From JAGWBJ01 sp034423015 (GTDB taxonomy: Bacteria; Chloroflexota; Dehalococcoidia; Lucifugimonadales; JAGWBF01), in contig DAOUJG010000039.1 of the NCBI GenBank assembly GCA_034423015.1, forward strand, positions 86,573-150,572: a stretch of DNA of 64,000 bases, in the 5' to 3' direction. The number at the start of each line of letters is the position of its first letter. Position 1 is the first letter of the stretch. Positions 8,895 through 17,489 of the stretch are shown here, piece by piece. The notes under the pieces were generated by a model. The model was not told where the DNA came from and did not search any database. It worked only from the letters and a program-made list of their open reading frames with translations. A program made the translations under genes and the position numbers.

Positions 8895-9815
8895 TTGTTC
8901 GGAGTAGGCACAACGGGAGAAGCCTTCGGCTTGGTCCGTAGGGGACTGTTGCACACCACGCCTGTGCTGCGGGGCGCCGTTGGGTTCTCCAGGCGAAAGC
9001 CCCTGGGCACCATCGGCGCCGGGATACTGCTTGTCCTCATCCTCGTCGCGCTCCTGGCTCCCCTTATCTCTCCCCACGATCCCGAGGAGACCCACGGCCA
9101 CCAAAACGTACACGTCCCGCCGTTCGAGACCACGAACCTCATTCTGGGAAGCGACCAGATCGGCCGCGACGTGATGAGCAGGCTCTTCTACGGCGCCCGT
9201 GTCTCTCTGTACGTTGGCGTGGTGAGCGTGCTCATAGGAATCACCCTGGGCTCTCTGCTGGGTGTCGTCAGCGCCTACTACGGGGGTCCCTTCGACCTCC
9301 TGATGCAGCGTGTGGTGGACGCTTTCATGGCCTTCCCTTCCCTCGTTCTTGGACTGGCGATTATGGCGCTTCTCGGCTCGACCCTGAACAACGTGATTAT
9401 CGCCCTGGTCGTCGTTCTGGCGCCGACCTCGGTGCGGACCGTGCGGTCCCAGGCCCTGGCCATCAAGGAGATGGACTACGTGCTGGCGGCCAGGGCCGTG
9501 GGCGCCAGAGACTTTCGCATCATCTTCATCCACGTCGTCCCCAACTGCCTGGCCCTCTTCATGATCCTGGTCACTATCCAGCTTGGCTTCGCCATCCTGG
9601 TGGAGGCGTCCCTCAGCTTCCTGGGAGCCGGCCTGCCGCCGAACATAGCCACCTGGGGAGGCATGCTCTCCGAGGCGGGGACCGCGTACATACGGGTGGC
9701 CCCCTGGCTGTCCATACTCCCCGGCCTGGCCATATCCCTGGCGGTGTTCGGGATCAACATGTTCGGCGACGCCCTGCGGGACGTCCTGGACCCCCGGCTG
9801 CGCGGGGCAGGCTAG
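8895..9815 (+). CDS. dppC: ABC transporter permease, DppC family
   Basis: A 306-residue permease with the DppC-type N-terminal helix, the ISPHDPEE periplasmic motif, LGSDQIGRDVMSRL, and the EAA loop ending DYVLAARAVGARDFRIIFIH. It ends with the family signature FGDALRDVLDPRLRG. The start is uncertain. TTG at 8895 gives the listed length but has a weak ribosome site, and a later TTG near 8928 after GGGAGA is possible. It begins 25 bp after DppB and pairs with it as the membrane core of the importer. Confidence 0.9.
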   Translation: MFGVGTTGEAFGLVRRGLLHTTPVLRGAVGFSRRKPLGTIGAGILLVLILVALLAPLISPHDPEETHGHQNVHVPPFETTNLILGSDQIGRDVMSRLFYGARVSLYVGVVSVLIGITLGSLLGVVSAYYGGPFDLLMQRVVDAFMAFPSLVLGLAIMALLGSTLNNVIIALVVVLAPTSVRTVRSQALAIKEMDYVLAARAVGARDFRIIFIHVVPNCLALFMILVTIQLGFAILVEASLSFLGAGLPPNIATWGGMLSEAGTAYIRVAPWLSILPGLAISLAVFGINMFGDALRDVLDPRLRGAG

Positions 9816-9836
9816 AGACTACTTCGGAGGAGTCCG

Positions 9837-10733
9837 ATGAACCGGGATCTCAGGGGTTACGGCAAGACGTACCCGGTCATCTCCTGGCCGAACGACGCCC
9901 GCATAGCCGTGTCCCTGGTAGTCCATTTCCAGGAGGGGGCCGAGCGAACTCCGCTGTACGGCGACAATGGGCCCGAGCTGAGCGCCCAGCCGGTGAGGCC
10001 CGCGGGACCCGGACGAAGCTGGAGCGTCGAGTCCATCTACGAGTACGGTCCACGCCGGGGCTTCTGGAGGCTGATGCGGATATTCGATAAGCACGACGTG
10101 AAGGCTACGTTCTTTTGCTCCGGGCAGGCCGCGGAGGGAAACCCGATAGCCGCCCGCAGAATCACCGATGGAGGGCACGAGATAGCCGGACACGGTTATC
10201 GGTGGCTGCCATCCTACGAATTCACCCGTGACGCGCAGAGGGCCGATATAGCCAAGGCGGTCGAGGCCATCGTGAGCACGTCGGGAGAGCGCCCCCTGGG
10301 TTGGAACAGCAGGGCTCCAAGTGTTCATACGCGAGGGCTGCTGGCCGAGGAGGGCGGTTTCCTCTACGATTCCGACTCCTACAGCGACGACCTTCCCTTT
10401 TTCGCCCAGGTCAACGGTAGACGGTTCCTCACAATTCCTCATAGCCACGACACCAACGACGAGAAGTTCTTGCCGGGTCCCCTGGTACCAGGGTTCACCA
10501 GGCCTGACCAGTTCTTCGCCAGCCTGAAGGCGACATTCGACGACCTGTACGCCGAAGGGTCCACGAACCCGAAGATGATGTCCGTGGGGCTGCATTTGCG
10601 GCTTTCCGGGAGGCCGCCGCGAGCGGCACAAGTAGACAGATTCATCCAATACGCGAAGGGCTTCCCGGGGGTATGGTTCGCACGCCGCGTGGACATCGCC
10701 CGGTGGTGGCTGGAGCACTACGGCGACCTCTAG
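9837..10733 (+). CDS. PuuE-like polysaccharide deacetylase family enzyme (copy 1)
   Basis: A 298-residue NodB-fold protein of the PuuE (cofactor-independent allantoinase) branch. Family marks are ISWPNDARIAVSLVVHFQEG, the FFCSGQAAE strand, GHEIAGHGYRW, YDSDSYSDDLPFF, HDTND, SVGLHLRLSGRPPRA and the C-terminal RRVDIARWW. These enzymes hydrolyse allantoin-like cyclic ureides or related amides. GGAGGAG precedes the ATG. It lies 21 bp after dppC and 57 bp ahead of a close paralogue. The allantoin assignment is by motif only; a related cyclic amide is equally possible. Confidence 0.82.
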   Translation: MNRDLRGYGKTYPVISWPNDARIAVSLVVHFQEGAERTPLYGDNGPELSAQPVRPAGPGRSWSVESIYEYGPRRGFWRLMRIFDKHDVKATFFCSGQAAEGNPIAARRITDGGHEIAGHGYRWLPSYEFTRDAQRADIAKAVEAIVSTSGERPLGWNSRAPSVHTRGLLAEEGGFLYDSDSYSDDLPFFAQVNGRRFLTIPHSHDTNDEKFLPGPLVPGFTRPDQFFASLKATFDDLYAEGSTNPKMMSVGLHLRLSGRPPRAAQVDRFIQYAKGFPGVWFARRVDIARWWLEHYGDL

Positions 10734-10790
10734 GACTCCGGGCCATCGACGAACGCGGCGGAGCCGGTCCGCGGAACGAGGAGAGCAACG

Positions 10791-11711
10791 ATGCTGACCT
10801 CAGAACGAGATTTCATCGGCTACGGTGTCGAGTTTCCTCAGATAAAATGGCCCGGCGGCGCCCGCATCGCCATCTCGCTGGTGATCAACTTCGAAGAGGG
10901 CTCCGAGCTCAACCCCTTGCTTGGAGACCCTGTGGCCGAACCCACCGGTGAGGCGTTTCCCGACTCCCTTGGCCAGCGCCGGCTGATCAACGAGTCCCTG
11001 TACGAGTACGGCAGCCGGGTCGGGTTCTGGCGTTTGTTGGAGATTCTCGACAAGAACGACGTTAAAGCGACCGGTTCCGCGTGCGGTATGGCCCTGGAGC
11101 TGAACCCGGAATCGGCCAGGGAGATCACGGCCCGTGGCCACGAGATCGCCAGCCACGGATACCGCTGGGCCCCGGCCTCTATTGACACAATGGAAGAGGA
11201 GCGGGAGTATATCCGCAAGTCGGTCGAGGCGGCCCTGAAGACGACCGGAGAGCGCCCGCTGGGCTATCATGCAACGACCAGCAGCGGCTATACCCGCGAG
11301 CTGCTCGTGGAAGAGGGCGGCTTCGTCTACGACACCGACTCCTACGCCGATGACCTGCCCTATTTCGTGGAGGTCCATGGAAAGAAGTGGCTCGTGGTGC
11401 CCTACGACGTGACCACCAACGATATGCTCTTCTCACACCTTCCCGGTTACGCACAACCCGAGGACTTCTTCTTTCAGCTCAAAGAGGCCTTCGATTGCCT
11501 GTACGAGGAAGGGGCCACCCACCCGCAGATGATGTCGGTGGGTCTACACTTGCGCTTTGCCGGGAGGCCGGGTCGGAGCCGGTATCTCGACCAGTTCATC
11601 CGGTACGCCAAAGGCTTCCCGGGAGTCTGGTTTGCACGACGAATCGATATAGCCCGCTGGTGGCTCGAGGAGTACGGTGACCTACCCGCGCTCCCCAAGC
11701 CGCGTCGCTAG
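10791..11711 (+). CDS. PuuE-like polysaccharide deacetylase family enzyme (copy 2)
   Basis: A 306-residue tandem paralogue of the preceding gene. It keeps IKWPGGARIAISLVINFEEG, GHEIASHGYRW, YDTDSYADDLPYF, PYDVTTNDM, MMSVGLHLRFAGRPGR and RRIDIARWW, and matches the PuuE allantoinase pattern more closely than copy 1 (copy 1 has PHSHDTND where this has PYDVTTND). At the early core strand it reads KATGSACGMALE where copy 1 reads KATFFCSGQAAE, so the two may differ in substrate. It is the fifth gene of the same operon. Confidence 0.83.
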   Translation: MLTSERDFIGYGVEFPQIKWPGGARIAISLVINFEEGSELNPLLGDPVAEPTGEAFPDSLGQRRLINESLYEYGSRVGFWRLLEILDKNDVKATGSACGMALELNPESAREITARGHEIASHGYRWAPASIDTMEEEREYIRKSVEAALKTTGERPLGYHATTSSGYTRELLVEEGGFVYDTDSYADDLPYFVEVHGKKWLVVPYDVTTNDMLFSHLPGYAQPEDFFFQLKEAFDCLYEEGATHPQMMSVGLHLRFAGRPGRSRYLDQFIRYAKGFPGVWFARRIDIARWWLEEYGDLPALPKPRR

Positions 11712-11717
11712 GATTCT

Positions 11718-11777
11718 CGCGGGTATTCACAGCGCGGGTATTCACAGCGCGGGTATTCACAGCGCGGGTATTTACAG
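11718..11777. repeat. four tandem 15-bp repeats before an amidohydrolase start
   Basis: Four contiguous copies of CGCGGGTATTCACAG fill the gap between a deacetylase gene and the next gene; the last copy has one change (TTTACAG). The final AG of copy 4 forms the start of the AGGAGGT ribosome site (11776-11782) for the ATG at 11791. Confidence 0.95.
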
Positions 11778-11790
11778 GAGGTAATGAAAG

Positions 11791-13341
11791 ATGAGCTCTA
11801 GTCTGATACGGGGCAAGTACGTCATCTGCAAGATAACGGGACCAGACTCGGCCCAGGTGGTGTCCGACGGGGCAGTGTACCAGCGGGACGGGGCCATAGT
11901 GGAGGTCGGCCCGTACGAGGACCTGCGGCAGCGGCACCCGGACGCGGAGGTCATCGGCTCCTCCAGCTACGTGGTGATGCCCGGGCTGGTCAACGACCAC
12001 TTCCACGTCGGATTCAGCCCCTTCCAGATGGGCTCGCCGGACCTGCCCCTGGAGCTATGGCAGGCGTCGAGGATGGGCGCCCGGCGGATAGACCCGTACC
12101 TCGACCAGATCTACGGGGCCATCCAGATGATCGAGTCGGGCACCACAACGGTGCAGGCCATCCACGGAGGCGCGGCGTGGTGGAGGCCCATGGACCTGGA
12201 GGTGGCCGACAAGGCGGTCGGGGCCTTCCAGGACTCGGGCATGCGGGTGTCCTACGCTCCCTCGGTGGCCGACCAGGACGCCACCGTGTCCGGGGCCAGG
12301 GGAGGGGAGGCGGAGCTGACGGCCCAGATGCCGCCCGAGCTGGCGGAGCGGTACCTGGCCCCCCTGAGGGCCCGCTACCGCCCGGTGGAGGACCTGATGG
12401 CCGCCCTGGAGGAGATCTGCCAGAAGTACGGCAACGACCGGTACGAGCGGGTGCGCATCACCATGGCCCCCAGCAACGTCCACAGGTGCTCCGACGCGCT
12501 GCTGGACAGCTTCCGGCGCATGGCCACCAAGTACAGCACCGGCATCCACATCCACCTCCTGGAGACCATCTACCAGAAGGAGTACGGAGCACGCCTGTGG
12601 AACAAGAGCCCTCTCCAGCACCTGTACGACCTGGGGTTCCTGGGCCACGACGTGGTGTGCGGCCACAGCGTGTGGGTGAGCGAGGATGACATCGACATCA
12701 TGGCGTCCACGGGCACCAACGTATGCCACAACGCCAGCTCCAACCTGCGCCTGCAGAGCGGCATCGCTCCCGTGGGCCCCCTGCTCCGGAAGAACATCAG
12801 GATCGCCATCGGCAGCGACGAGGCGGGCCTCAACGACGACAAGGACCTGTTCCAGGAGATGCGCCTGGTGCTGAAGATACACCGGGTGCCGGGAGTAGAG
12901 AACGTGCCGCCCACGTCGTACCAGGTGTTCCGGATGGGCACTGAGCACGGGGCCTACGCAAGCTGGTTCGGGGACAAGGTCGGCACCCTGGAGCCCGGCA
13001 AGCGGGCGGACGTCGTGCTGCTGAACCTGCGGAACATCGAGGAGCCTTACCTGGACCCCGACGTGTCCATCGTGGACGCGGTGGTCCACCGGGGACGCAG
13101 CATCGACGTCGACACGGTCATAGTGGACGGCGAGGTCGTGATGCGGGACCGCAAGCTGACCAAGATCGACAAGGAGGCGCTGTACGCCGAGTTCAAGAAG
13201 GCGCTGGACCGTCCCCTGGAGCCGGGGGAGGTCGACAGCCGGGCCCTGGGCCGGGAGGTGATCCCGTACATGCGGCGGTTCTACGAAGGGACCCTGCCCG
13301 ACAACCCCGTCAGCCACTCGATGTACAACGCCCGCCGGTAG
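11791..13341 (+). CDS. amidohydrolase superfamily enzyme (paralogue 1)
   Basis: A 516-residue metal-dependent hydrolase of the ATZ/TRZ-cytosine deaminase type. The metal ligands are visible as H70 and H72 (GLVNDHFHVG), a histidine in GIHIHLLE, a histidine in VVCGHSVW and an aspartate in IGSDEAG. The composite beta sandwich is marked by DGAIVEVGPY at the N side and GTLEPGKRADVVLL at the C side. It is cytoplasmic. A strong AGGAGGT site sits at the end of four 15-bp repeats. Two paralogues lie at 19468 and 21055. Deamination or dechlorination-type hydrolysis of a ring or amide compound is likely, with the substrate unknown. Confidence 0.9.
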   Translation: MSSSLIRGKYVICKITGPDSAQVVSDGAVYQRDGAIVEVGPYEDLRQRHPDAEVIGSSSYVVMPGLVNDHFHVGFSPFQMGSPDLPLELWQASRMGARRIDPYLDQIYGAIQMIESGTTTVQAIHGGAAWWRPMDLEVADKAVGAFQDSGMRVSYAPSVADQDATVSGARGGEAELTAQMPPELAERYLAPLRARYRPVEDLMAALEEICQKYGNDRYERVRITMAPSNVHRCSDALLDSFRRMATKYSTGIHIHLLETIYQKEYGARLWNKSPLQHLYDLGFLGHDVVCGHSVWVSEDDIDIMASTGTNVCHNASSNLRLQSGIAPVGPLLRKNIRIAIGSDEAGLNDDKDLFQEMRLVLKIHRVPGVENVPPTSYQVFRMGTEHGAYASWFGDKVGTLEPGKRADVVLLNLRNIEEPYLDPDVSIVDAVVHRGRSIDVDTVIVDGEVVMRDRKLTKIDKEALYAEFKKALDRPLEPGEVDSRALGREVIPYMRRFYEGTLPDNPVSHSMYNARR

Positions 13342-13360
13342 ACACGGCCGGGCGGGAAGC

Positions 13361-14398
13361 CTAGATGTTCAGGCGGACGTCCTGGTAGCTCGGGTCCTTC
13401 TCGTATATCTGGAGCCTGTGGTGCCGCGCCTCGACGATGACGATCTTGTAGTCGTCTCCCACGTCCACCGCCACCGGCCTGCGGAGCAGGGTATCGGGGG
13501 TCATGTCCACCCTGGCCCTGGCCTTGACCAGGTCCGGGCTGCCCCGCAGGGTTAGCTGGAGCCACGGGGACACCTCAGTCGCCTCGCCGGTAATGGCCAC
13601 GAGGAAGTCGCCGTCCTCGTCGTATACGTTCAGCCTGTCGTTGCCCCAGTCGCAGACGTAGACGTCCCCGTCCTTGTCCACGGCCACGCCAGCCGGGCGC
13701 CGCAGCTCTCCCCGGCCTGTACCCGGGCTCCCGATGGTGGACAGGTACTCGCCCTGGGGAGAGAACTTCTGGACTCTGTCGTTGCCCCAGTCCCCCACGT
13801 AGAACGCACCGTGCCGGTCCGTGGTTATGCCCCAGGGCCGGTCGAACCGGCCCTCCTCCGAGCCCGGTCCGCCCCAGGTGGAGACGTACTCGCCCTCCCT
13901 CGTAAACACCTGCACACGGTGGTTCAGGCTGTCGACTATGTGGAGGTTCTCGTCGGCGTCTATCGTCACGCCCGCCGGCGCGTCGAGCTCGCCCTCGCCG
14001 GTCCCGTGCCTGCCCCACCTGCCCAGGAAGGCGCCGTCCGTGGCGAACCTGTGCACCTGGTGGGTGGCCTGGTCGGTGACGAAGAGGGTCTCGTCGCCGT
14101 CCATGGCCAGGCCTCCCGGCCAGAGGAACTGGCCGTCCTGCAGCTTCTCCACCGTAAGCACGTTGAAGCCCGTTCCGGGGCCAGGTACACCGATGTCCTG
14201 GACCCACTCGTGGTCCAGGGTGCATTTGGTGATCCGTGGAGAGTTGTTGCGCTCGTCGCTGGCGTTGACGACATAGAGGACGTCTCCCGACCGGACCAGG
14301 TCGGCCGGGTGCTGGAACGAGGTCATCGAGTTCCCGAAGCGGCCCATGGAGTAGAGGTACGTGAAGGCCCGGTTGCCGGCAACGCGAGTAGTGGGCAC
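13361..14398 (-). CDS. NHL-repeat beta-propeller protein (module 1)
   Basis: A 345-residue protein made of NHL repeats that should fold as a six-bladed propeller. Blades read as LDAPAGVTIDADENLHIVDSLNHRVQVF, FDRPWGITTDRHGAFYVGDWGNDRVQKF and similar (segments shown are partial motifs: PAGVTID, PWGITTD, PAGVAVD). No signal peptide is visible. GTG at 14398 is chosen because GGGAGGT lies 7 bases upstream. It starts 15 bp after the DUF1800 gene on the same strand. The equivalent genes at 27783 and 36863 also follow DUF1800, but with a DUF1501 gene between. The function of this protein is unknown. Confidence 0.88.
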   Translation of the reverse strand: MPTTRVAGNRAFTYLYSMGRFGNSMTSFQHPADLVRSGDVLYVVNASDERNNSPRITKCTLDHEWVQDIGVPGPGTGFNVLTVEKLQDGQFLWPGGLAMDGDETLFVTDQATHQVHRFATDGAFLGRWGRHGTGEGELDAPAGVTIDADENLHIVDSLNHRVQVFTREGEYVSTWGGPGSEEGRFDRPWGITTDRHGAFYVGDWGNDRVQKFSPQGEYLSTIGSPGTGRGELRRPAGVAVDKDGDVYVCDWGNDRLNVYDEDGDFLVAITGEATEVSPWLQLTLRGSPDLVKARARVDMTPDTLLRRPVAVDVGDDYKIVIVEARHHRLQIYEKDPSYQDVRLNI

Positions 14399-14413
14399 CT
14401 CAACGACCTCCCG

Positions 14414-15784
14414 CTAGCAGAACTGGTACTCCTTGGTTGCCCCGATGAGCTGCAGCACCTTGGTCACCCGGTCCTCGAAGGCTTCCGGGGCGTCCTCGGC
14501 GTGTCCCACGACCTCATCGTACGTCTCCTCGCCCAGGCGCACCGAGCCCAGTAGCTCCAGGCAGCCGTCGACCAACTCGCGGGAGGAGCGGCCCTCGCGC
14601 TCTCCGAGCCTGGCGATGATGTCCCTGACGCCCGGCAGGCTGGGATTGCTGAGGCGGTCCGCGCAGAAGTTGATCCGCCGGACCAGGGAGCCGCCGTCGA
14701 TCCACTCCTTGCCCGTGTGCCAGCCCTCGACGCTGGGAGGATTGAGCAGGTCCTGGCCCTGGTACACCGATTCGAAGGCAAGCTCCATTACGCCGTGTCT
14801 GAGCTGGCCGTACTCGCCCACCAGCCGCACGGTGCTGACCACCACCTCGGCCGGGCTCCTCACCTTGGCGAACCAGACGGCCTCGTCCTTGAAGAAGTCC
14901 GAGTTGAAGACGAAACGCAGGGTCTCGGCGATGTCGTAGTCCGAGGAGGCCAGGGCGCCGGCTATCGCCTCCACCGCCTGGGGGTCCCGCGGGGGGATGT
15001 CGTTCCAGCTTGGGACCTGGACCTCGTCGGCGACGAAGAAGTTGTAGAGATGGCGGGCGATGAACCGCGACGTGGCCGGGTGCCTCACTATTATGTCGAT
15101 GACGTCCTCGCCGTTGAACCGGCCGCGCTGGCCGAGGAACACCTTCTCATCGAAGTCGTGGTCCTCGGGCCTGTACTCGAAGCTCCACAGGTTGGCGCCG
15201 GGCACCTTGGGCGAGATGGTCCAGCCCGTGAAGGCACGGGCCGCCTCGAACACGTCCTGCTCGGTGTAGTTGCCCTGGCCCATGGAGAAGAGCTCCAGCA
15301 GCTCCCGGCCCCAGTTCTCGTTGGGCGAGCCCTTGTGGTTCTCGTTATTGTCCAGCCAGAAGATCATGGCCGGGTCCATGGCCAGACACACCAACAGCTC
15401 CCGGTAGCTGCCCATGCCGTAGCGCCGGAACATGCCGATCTGGTGGACCATCTGGGTGATGTTGTCCACCTTGGCGTCCCCCGTGGCGAAGACCATGTGC
15501 CAGAACAGGGCCATCTTCTCTTCCAGGGGGCGCGGCGTGGTCAGGAGGTGGTACATGAAGTTGGACGCACCCAGGTAGGGAGAGGTGGGGTACTCGTGCC
15601 CAGGGTAGTACCGGTTCATGGCCAGCTCGTCGAATTCGGGAACGCCGTTGGCCCCCGGATATACCAGCTCGTCGACGGTGGCCTCGTAGCCCCGGGCGGC
15701 CCGGGCCTCCAGCTCGCCGTAGGACGCTCCGAACCCGGCGCGGCGCATCAGATGGGCCATCAAGGCGATACGCTTGTCTGCCAT
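14414..15784 (-). CDS. DUF1800 family protein (module 1)
   Basis: A 456-residue DUF1800 protein. It opens with the family's IALMAHLMRRAGFGAS and contains NENWGRELLELFSMG, FTGWTI, VFLGQRGRFNGEDVIDII, ARHLYNFFVADE and NPPSVEGWHTGKEW. The ATG at 15784 has AGAGGT 8 bases upstream; an in-frame GTG two codons earlier is too close to that site. No signal peptide is present. DUF1800 proteins are usually encoded beside DUF1501 proteins, and here the partner is missing. Biochemical function is unknown for the family. Confidence 0.9.
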   Translation of the reverse strand: MADKRIALMAHLMRRAGFGASYGELEARAARGYEATVDELVYPGANGVPEFDELAMNRYYPGHEYPTSPYLGASNFMYHLLTTPRPLEEKMALFWHMVFATGDAKVDNITQMVHQIGMFRRYGMGSYRELLVCLAMDPAMIFWLDNNENHKGSPNENWGRELLELFSMGQGNYTEQDVFEAARAFTGWTISPKVPGANLWSFEYRPEDHDFDEKVFLGQRGRFNGEDVIDIIVRHPATSRFIARHLYNFFVADEVQVPSWNDIPPRDPQAVEAIAGALASSDYDIAETLRFVFNSDFFKDEAVWFAKVRSPAEVVVSTVRLVGEYGQLRHGVMELAFESVYQGQDLLNPPSVEGWHTGKEWIDGGSLVRRINFCADRLSNPSLPGVRDIIARLGEREGRSSRELVDGCLELLGSVRLGEETYDEVVGHAEDAPEAFEDRVTKVLQLIGATKEYQFC

Positions 15785-15865
15785 GTGCACGACCTCTACC
15801 GGCGGGCTTCCCAGGCATACACTACCCGGCTGCCGCAGCTACACCCGCCGGACCCTATGGCCTAC

Positions 15866-15894
15866 ACTATATCACCCCGGATTTGGCAAATCAA
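15866..15894 (-). promoter_or_regulatory. promoter of the DUF1800-NHL pair
   Basis: On the minus strand TTGATT (15894-15889), a 17-bp spacer and TATAGT (15871-15866) precede the DUF1800 start by about 80 bp. It lies outside the transposon, 36 bp from the left target duplication. Confidence 0.65.
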
Positions 15895-15937
15895 AGAGAT
15901 ATGCGGAATTCCCCGATAACTTACGAATGAAGATGAC

Positions 15938-15960
15938 GGTTTCGTTTGCCTGTAGGGTTT
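15938..15960 (+). repeat. left terminal inverted repeat of the transposon
   Basis: The 23-bp end pairs with 19287-19309 at 21 of 23 positions. The target duplication AAGATGAC abuts it at 15930-15937. Confidence 0.93.
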
Positions 15961-15973
15961 AGGCCATTTTAGA

Positions 15974-16001
15974 CCCCACGGCACGGCGCCGTGCCGTGGG
16001 G
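15974..16001. terminator. hairpin terminator at the left end of the transposon
   Basis: A perfect 14-bp palindrome CCCCACGGCACGGC/GCCGTGCCGTGGGG, with effectively a 4-base loop. It lies 5 bases downstream of the last minus-strand cargo gene; in that direction it is followed by TCTAAAATGG. It may also shield the element from outside transcription. Confidence 0.7.
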
Positions 16002-16006
16002 GTTCT

Positions 16007-16198
16007 TTATCCCGGCTTCCGACGGGGGTTTGCCTTTACGGTTGGTTCCAAGCTATCGGACACCTCAGCCATGAGGCGAGCATACTGCCATGCTAAAGCA
16101 ACGTGTATGCGCGACATGGCCTCATTGCCGCCTTCATAGGCCAATATGCCGGCCAGTGCCTGTCCAGCAAAATAATCCATTCGTGATATAGGTGTCAT
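16007..16198 (-). CDS. small phage-type hypothetical protein in the transposon
   Basis: A 63-residue protein opening MTPISRMDYFAGQALAGIL, a pattern often seen in small phage or prophage proteins of unknown role (DYFAxxAL). The remainder is helical and ends in a basic tail (KANPRRKPG). The ATG at 16198 has GGGGAG 5 bases upstream, whereas a longer open frame overlaps the transposase end without a ribosome site. It starts 24 bp after the transposase stop on the same strand and ends just before the terminator hairpin. Confidence 0.6.
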   Translation of the reverse strand: MTPISRMDYFAGQALAGILAYEGGNEAMSRIHVALAWQYARLMAEVSDSLEPTVKANPRRKPG

Positions 16199-16221
16199 CG
16201 TATCTCCCCTGATGTCTTCAC

Positions 16222-17325
16222 TCAGTTTCGTCCCGGCAGCCGTGGGCGCAGCTGCACCCACTTCGGCGGCAGCTTCCGCTCCCGCTTTCGGCCCGACACC
16301 TTCGGCAGCAACGGCTTAGGCATCCGGCGTCTTCGCTTGCGTGTCCGGCCCTCTCCCTGGCCGGGAGTTGCTGGTTTCGGTTTCGATGATGTGGGCAGCT
16401 TCGGCTGCGGTGACTTCGGCCCTTTGGCCCGCCGCGTCTCCGTCGCAGCGACGACTTTTGGAGACGCGGCGTCGGCTTTTACCACGTCCGCCCACTCCCG
16501 GAATGGCGGCGTCACGTGCGCCACTTCCCCGGGCGTCTTGTTCCCAAGGCTGTGATGCTTCCTGAACAGGTTGTAGTTGAGCGTCCAGCCGTCCAGGTAG
16601 CGTTGGCCGCTCTCGATGCTATCAAGGCCTCGGAGGGTCTTGGTGCGGTCCCTGAATGTCCCTTGCAGACGCTCCGACAGGTTGTTGTTGACTTCGGCCC
16701 TCATGCCTTGGGACTGGACGTGCTCCGCCTCAGGGAGGATGTCCTTGATGGGCTTGATGTAGGCCCGCCACTTGTCGGTGGTGATTTTCTTCGGCGGCCC
16801 GTCCGCGGCAGCCGCGGCCTTCCGGATCGCGGCCCTGGCCGCGTGGCCGTCCCGCCTGTAGGACAGGTGCGAGGCGAGGATGTAACGGGTGTCCTCGTCC
16901 ATGACGTTCCAGTTGTAGGCCTTCTTCCCCCCGACGTCCACGACCATCTCGTCGGCCACCCAATGCCCGCCGCCGGTCTTGGCCTTCTGGTCTTTCATCC
17001 CCTTGACGGCCTCGTCGGTGTAGGTCTTGACCCACTCGAACACCGTCGCCTTGGAGGGCTCCGGGATGTCGTACTCCTTCTCCAACCCTTCGGCTATCTG
17101 CTTGTACGACTTCCCGCTGTAGTAGTCCTGGATGGCGCTCCCCATGAGCTCGGCGTCCATGCGCCGCCCCTTGCCCTTGCCGTTGGCCCGGAACTTGGTC
17201 TTGCAGGCCTTGCACATGTAGCGTTGCTGTCCGGCCTGCTTCCCGACCTTCACCACCTTGTCACAGGCGCATTCAGGGCAAGCCAGGGTGACGGTTCGGA
17301 CGGTCGTTTCTTCGAATTGAGTCAT
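16222..17325 (-). CDS. DDE transposase, IS6-like, with N-terminal zinc ribbon
   Basis: A 367-residue transposase. Residues 16-41 form a zinc ribbon (CPEC then CKAC), followed by a helix-turn-helix region (GKSYKQIAEGL). The catalytic triad reads D125 (WVADEMVVDVGG), D184 (ITTDKWRAYI) and E218 (NNLSERLQG), a DD(34)E spacing as in IS6-type enzymes. After about residue 270 comes an unusual basic, proline-rich tail of roughly 95 residues (GRTRKRRRRMPKPLLPK) not needed by the fold. The ATG overlaps the stop of the upstream small gene by 4 bases (ATGA). It is the only transposase in the element, so it probably mobilises the whole unit. Confidence 0.92.
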   Translation of the reverse strand: MTQFEETTVRTVTLACPECACDKVVKVGKQAGQQRYMCKACKTKFRANGKGKGRRMDAELMGSAIQDYYSGKSYKQIAEGLEKEYDIPEPSKATVFEWVKTYTDEAVKGMKDQKAKTGGGHWVADEMVVDVGGKKAYNWNVMDEDTRYILASHLSYRRDGHAARAAIRKAAAAADGPPKKITTDKWRAYIKPIKDILPEAEHVQSQGMRAEVNNNLSERLQGTFRDRTKTLRGLDSIESGQRYLDGWTLNYNLFRKHHSLGNKTPGEVAHVTPPFREWADVVKADAASPKVVAATETRRAKGPKSPQPKLPTSSKPKPATPGQGEGRTRKRRRRMPKPLLPKVSGRKRERKLPPKWVQLRPRLPGRN

Positions 17326-17489
17326 GGGCTCTCCTGCAAGCGCTCCGCAAGAGGGTTGTCAGCACGTAGCGGGTACAAGGACTCCATAGTCTCGAGCCGC
17401 TTCATGATCTCCACCCACGCTTTGCGCGTATCGGGTGAACAGTTGATCAACGCCTGGAGCAACGCCTCGACTTGGCGGGTCATATTCAC
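17322..17489 (-). CDS. small helical protein coupled to the transposase
   Basis: A 55-residue protein (MNMTRQVEALLQALINC at the start) that reads as two amphipathic helices. Its stop overlaps the transposase start as ATGA, suggesting translational coupling. GTG at 17489 is favoured by AAGG 8 bases upstream; ATG at 17483 is an alternative. It overlaps the end of the nuclease-like gene by about 130 bp in another frame, so either one gene has a wrong end or a frameshift joins them. No family is recognised. Confidence 0.5.
   Translation of the reverse strand: MNMTRQVEALLQALINCSPDTRKAWVEIMKRLETMESLYPLRADNPLAERLQESP

Noticed and set aside
11718..11777. CRISPR-like array
   Set aside because: The 15-bp units are contiguous without spacers.
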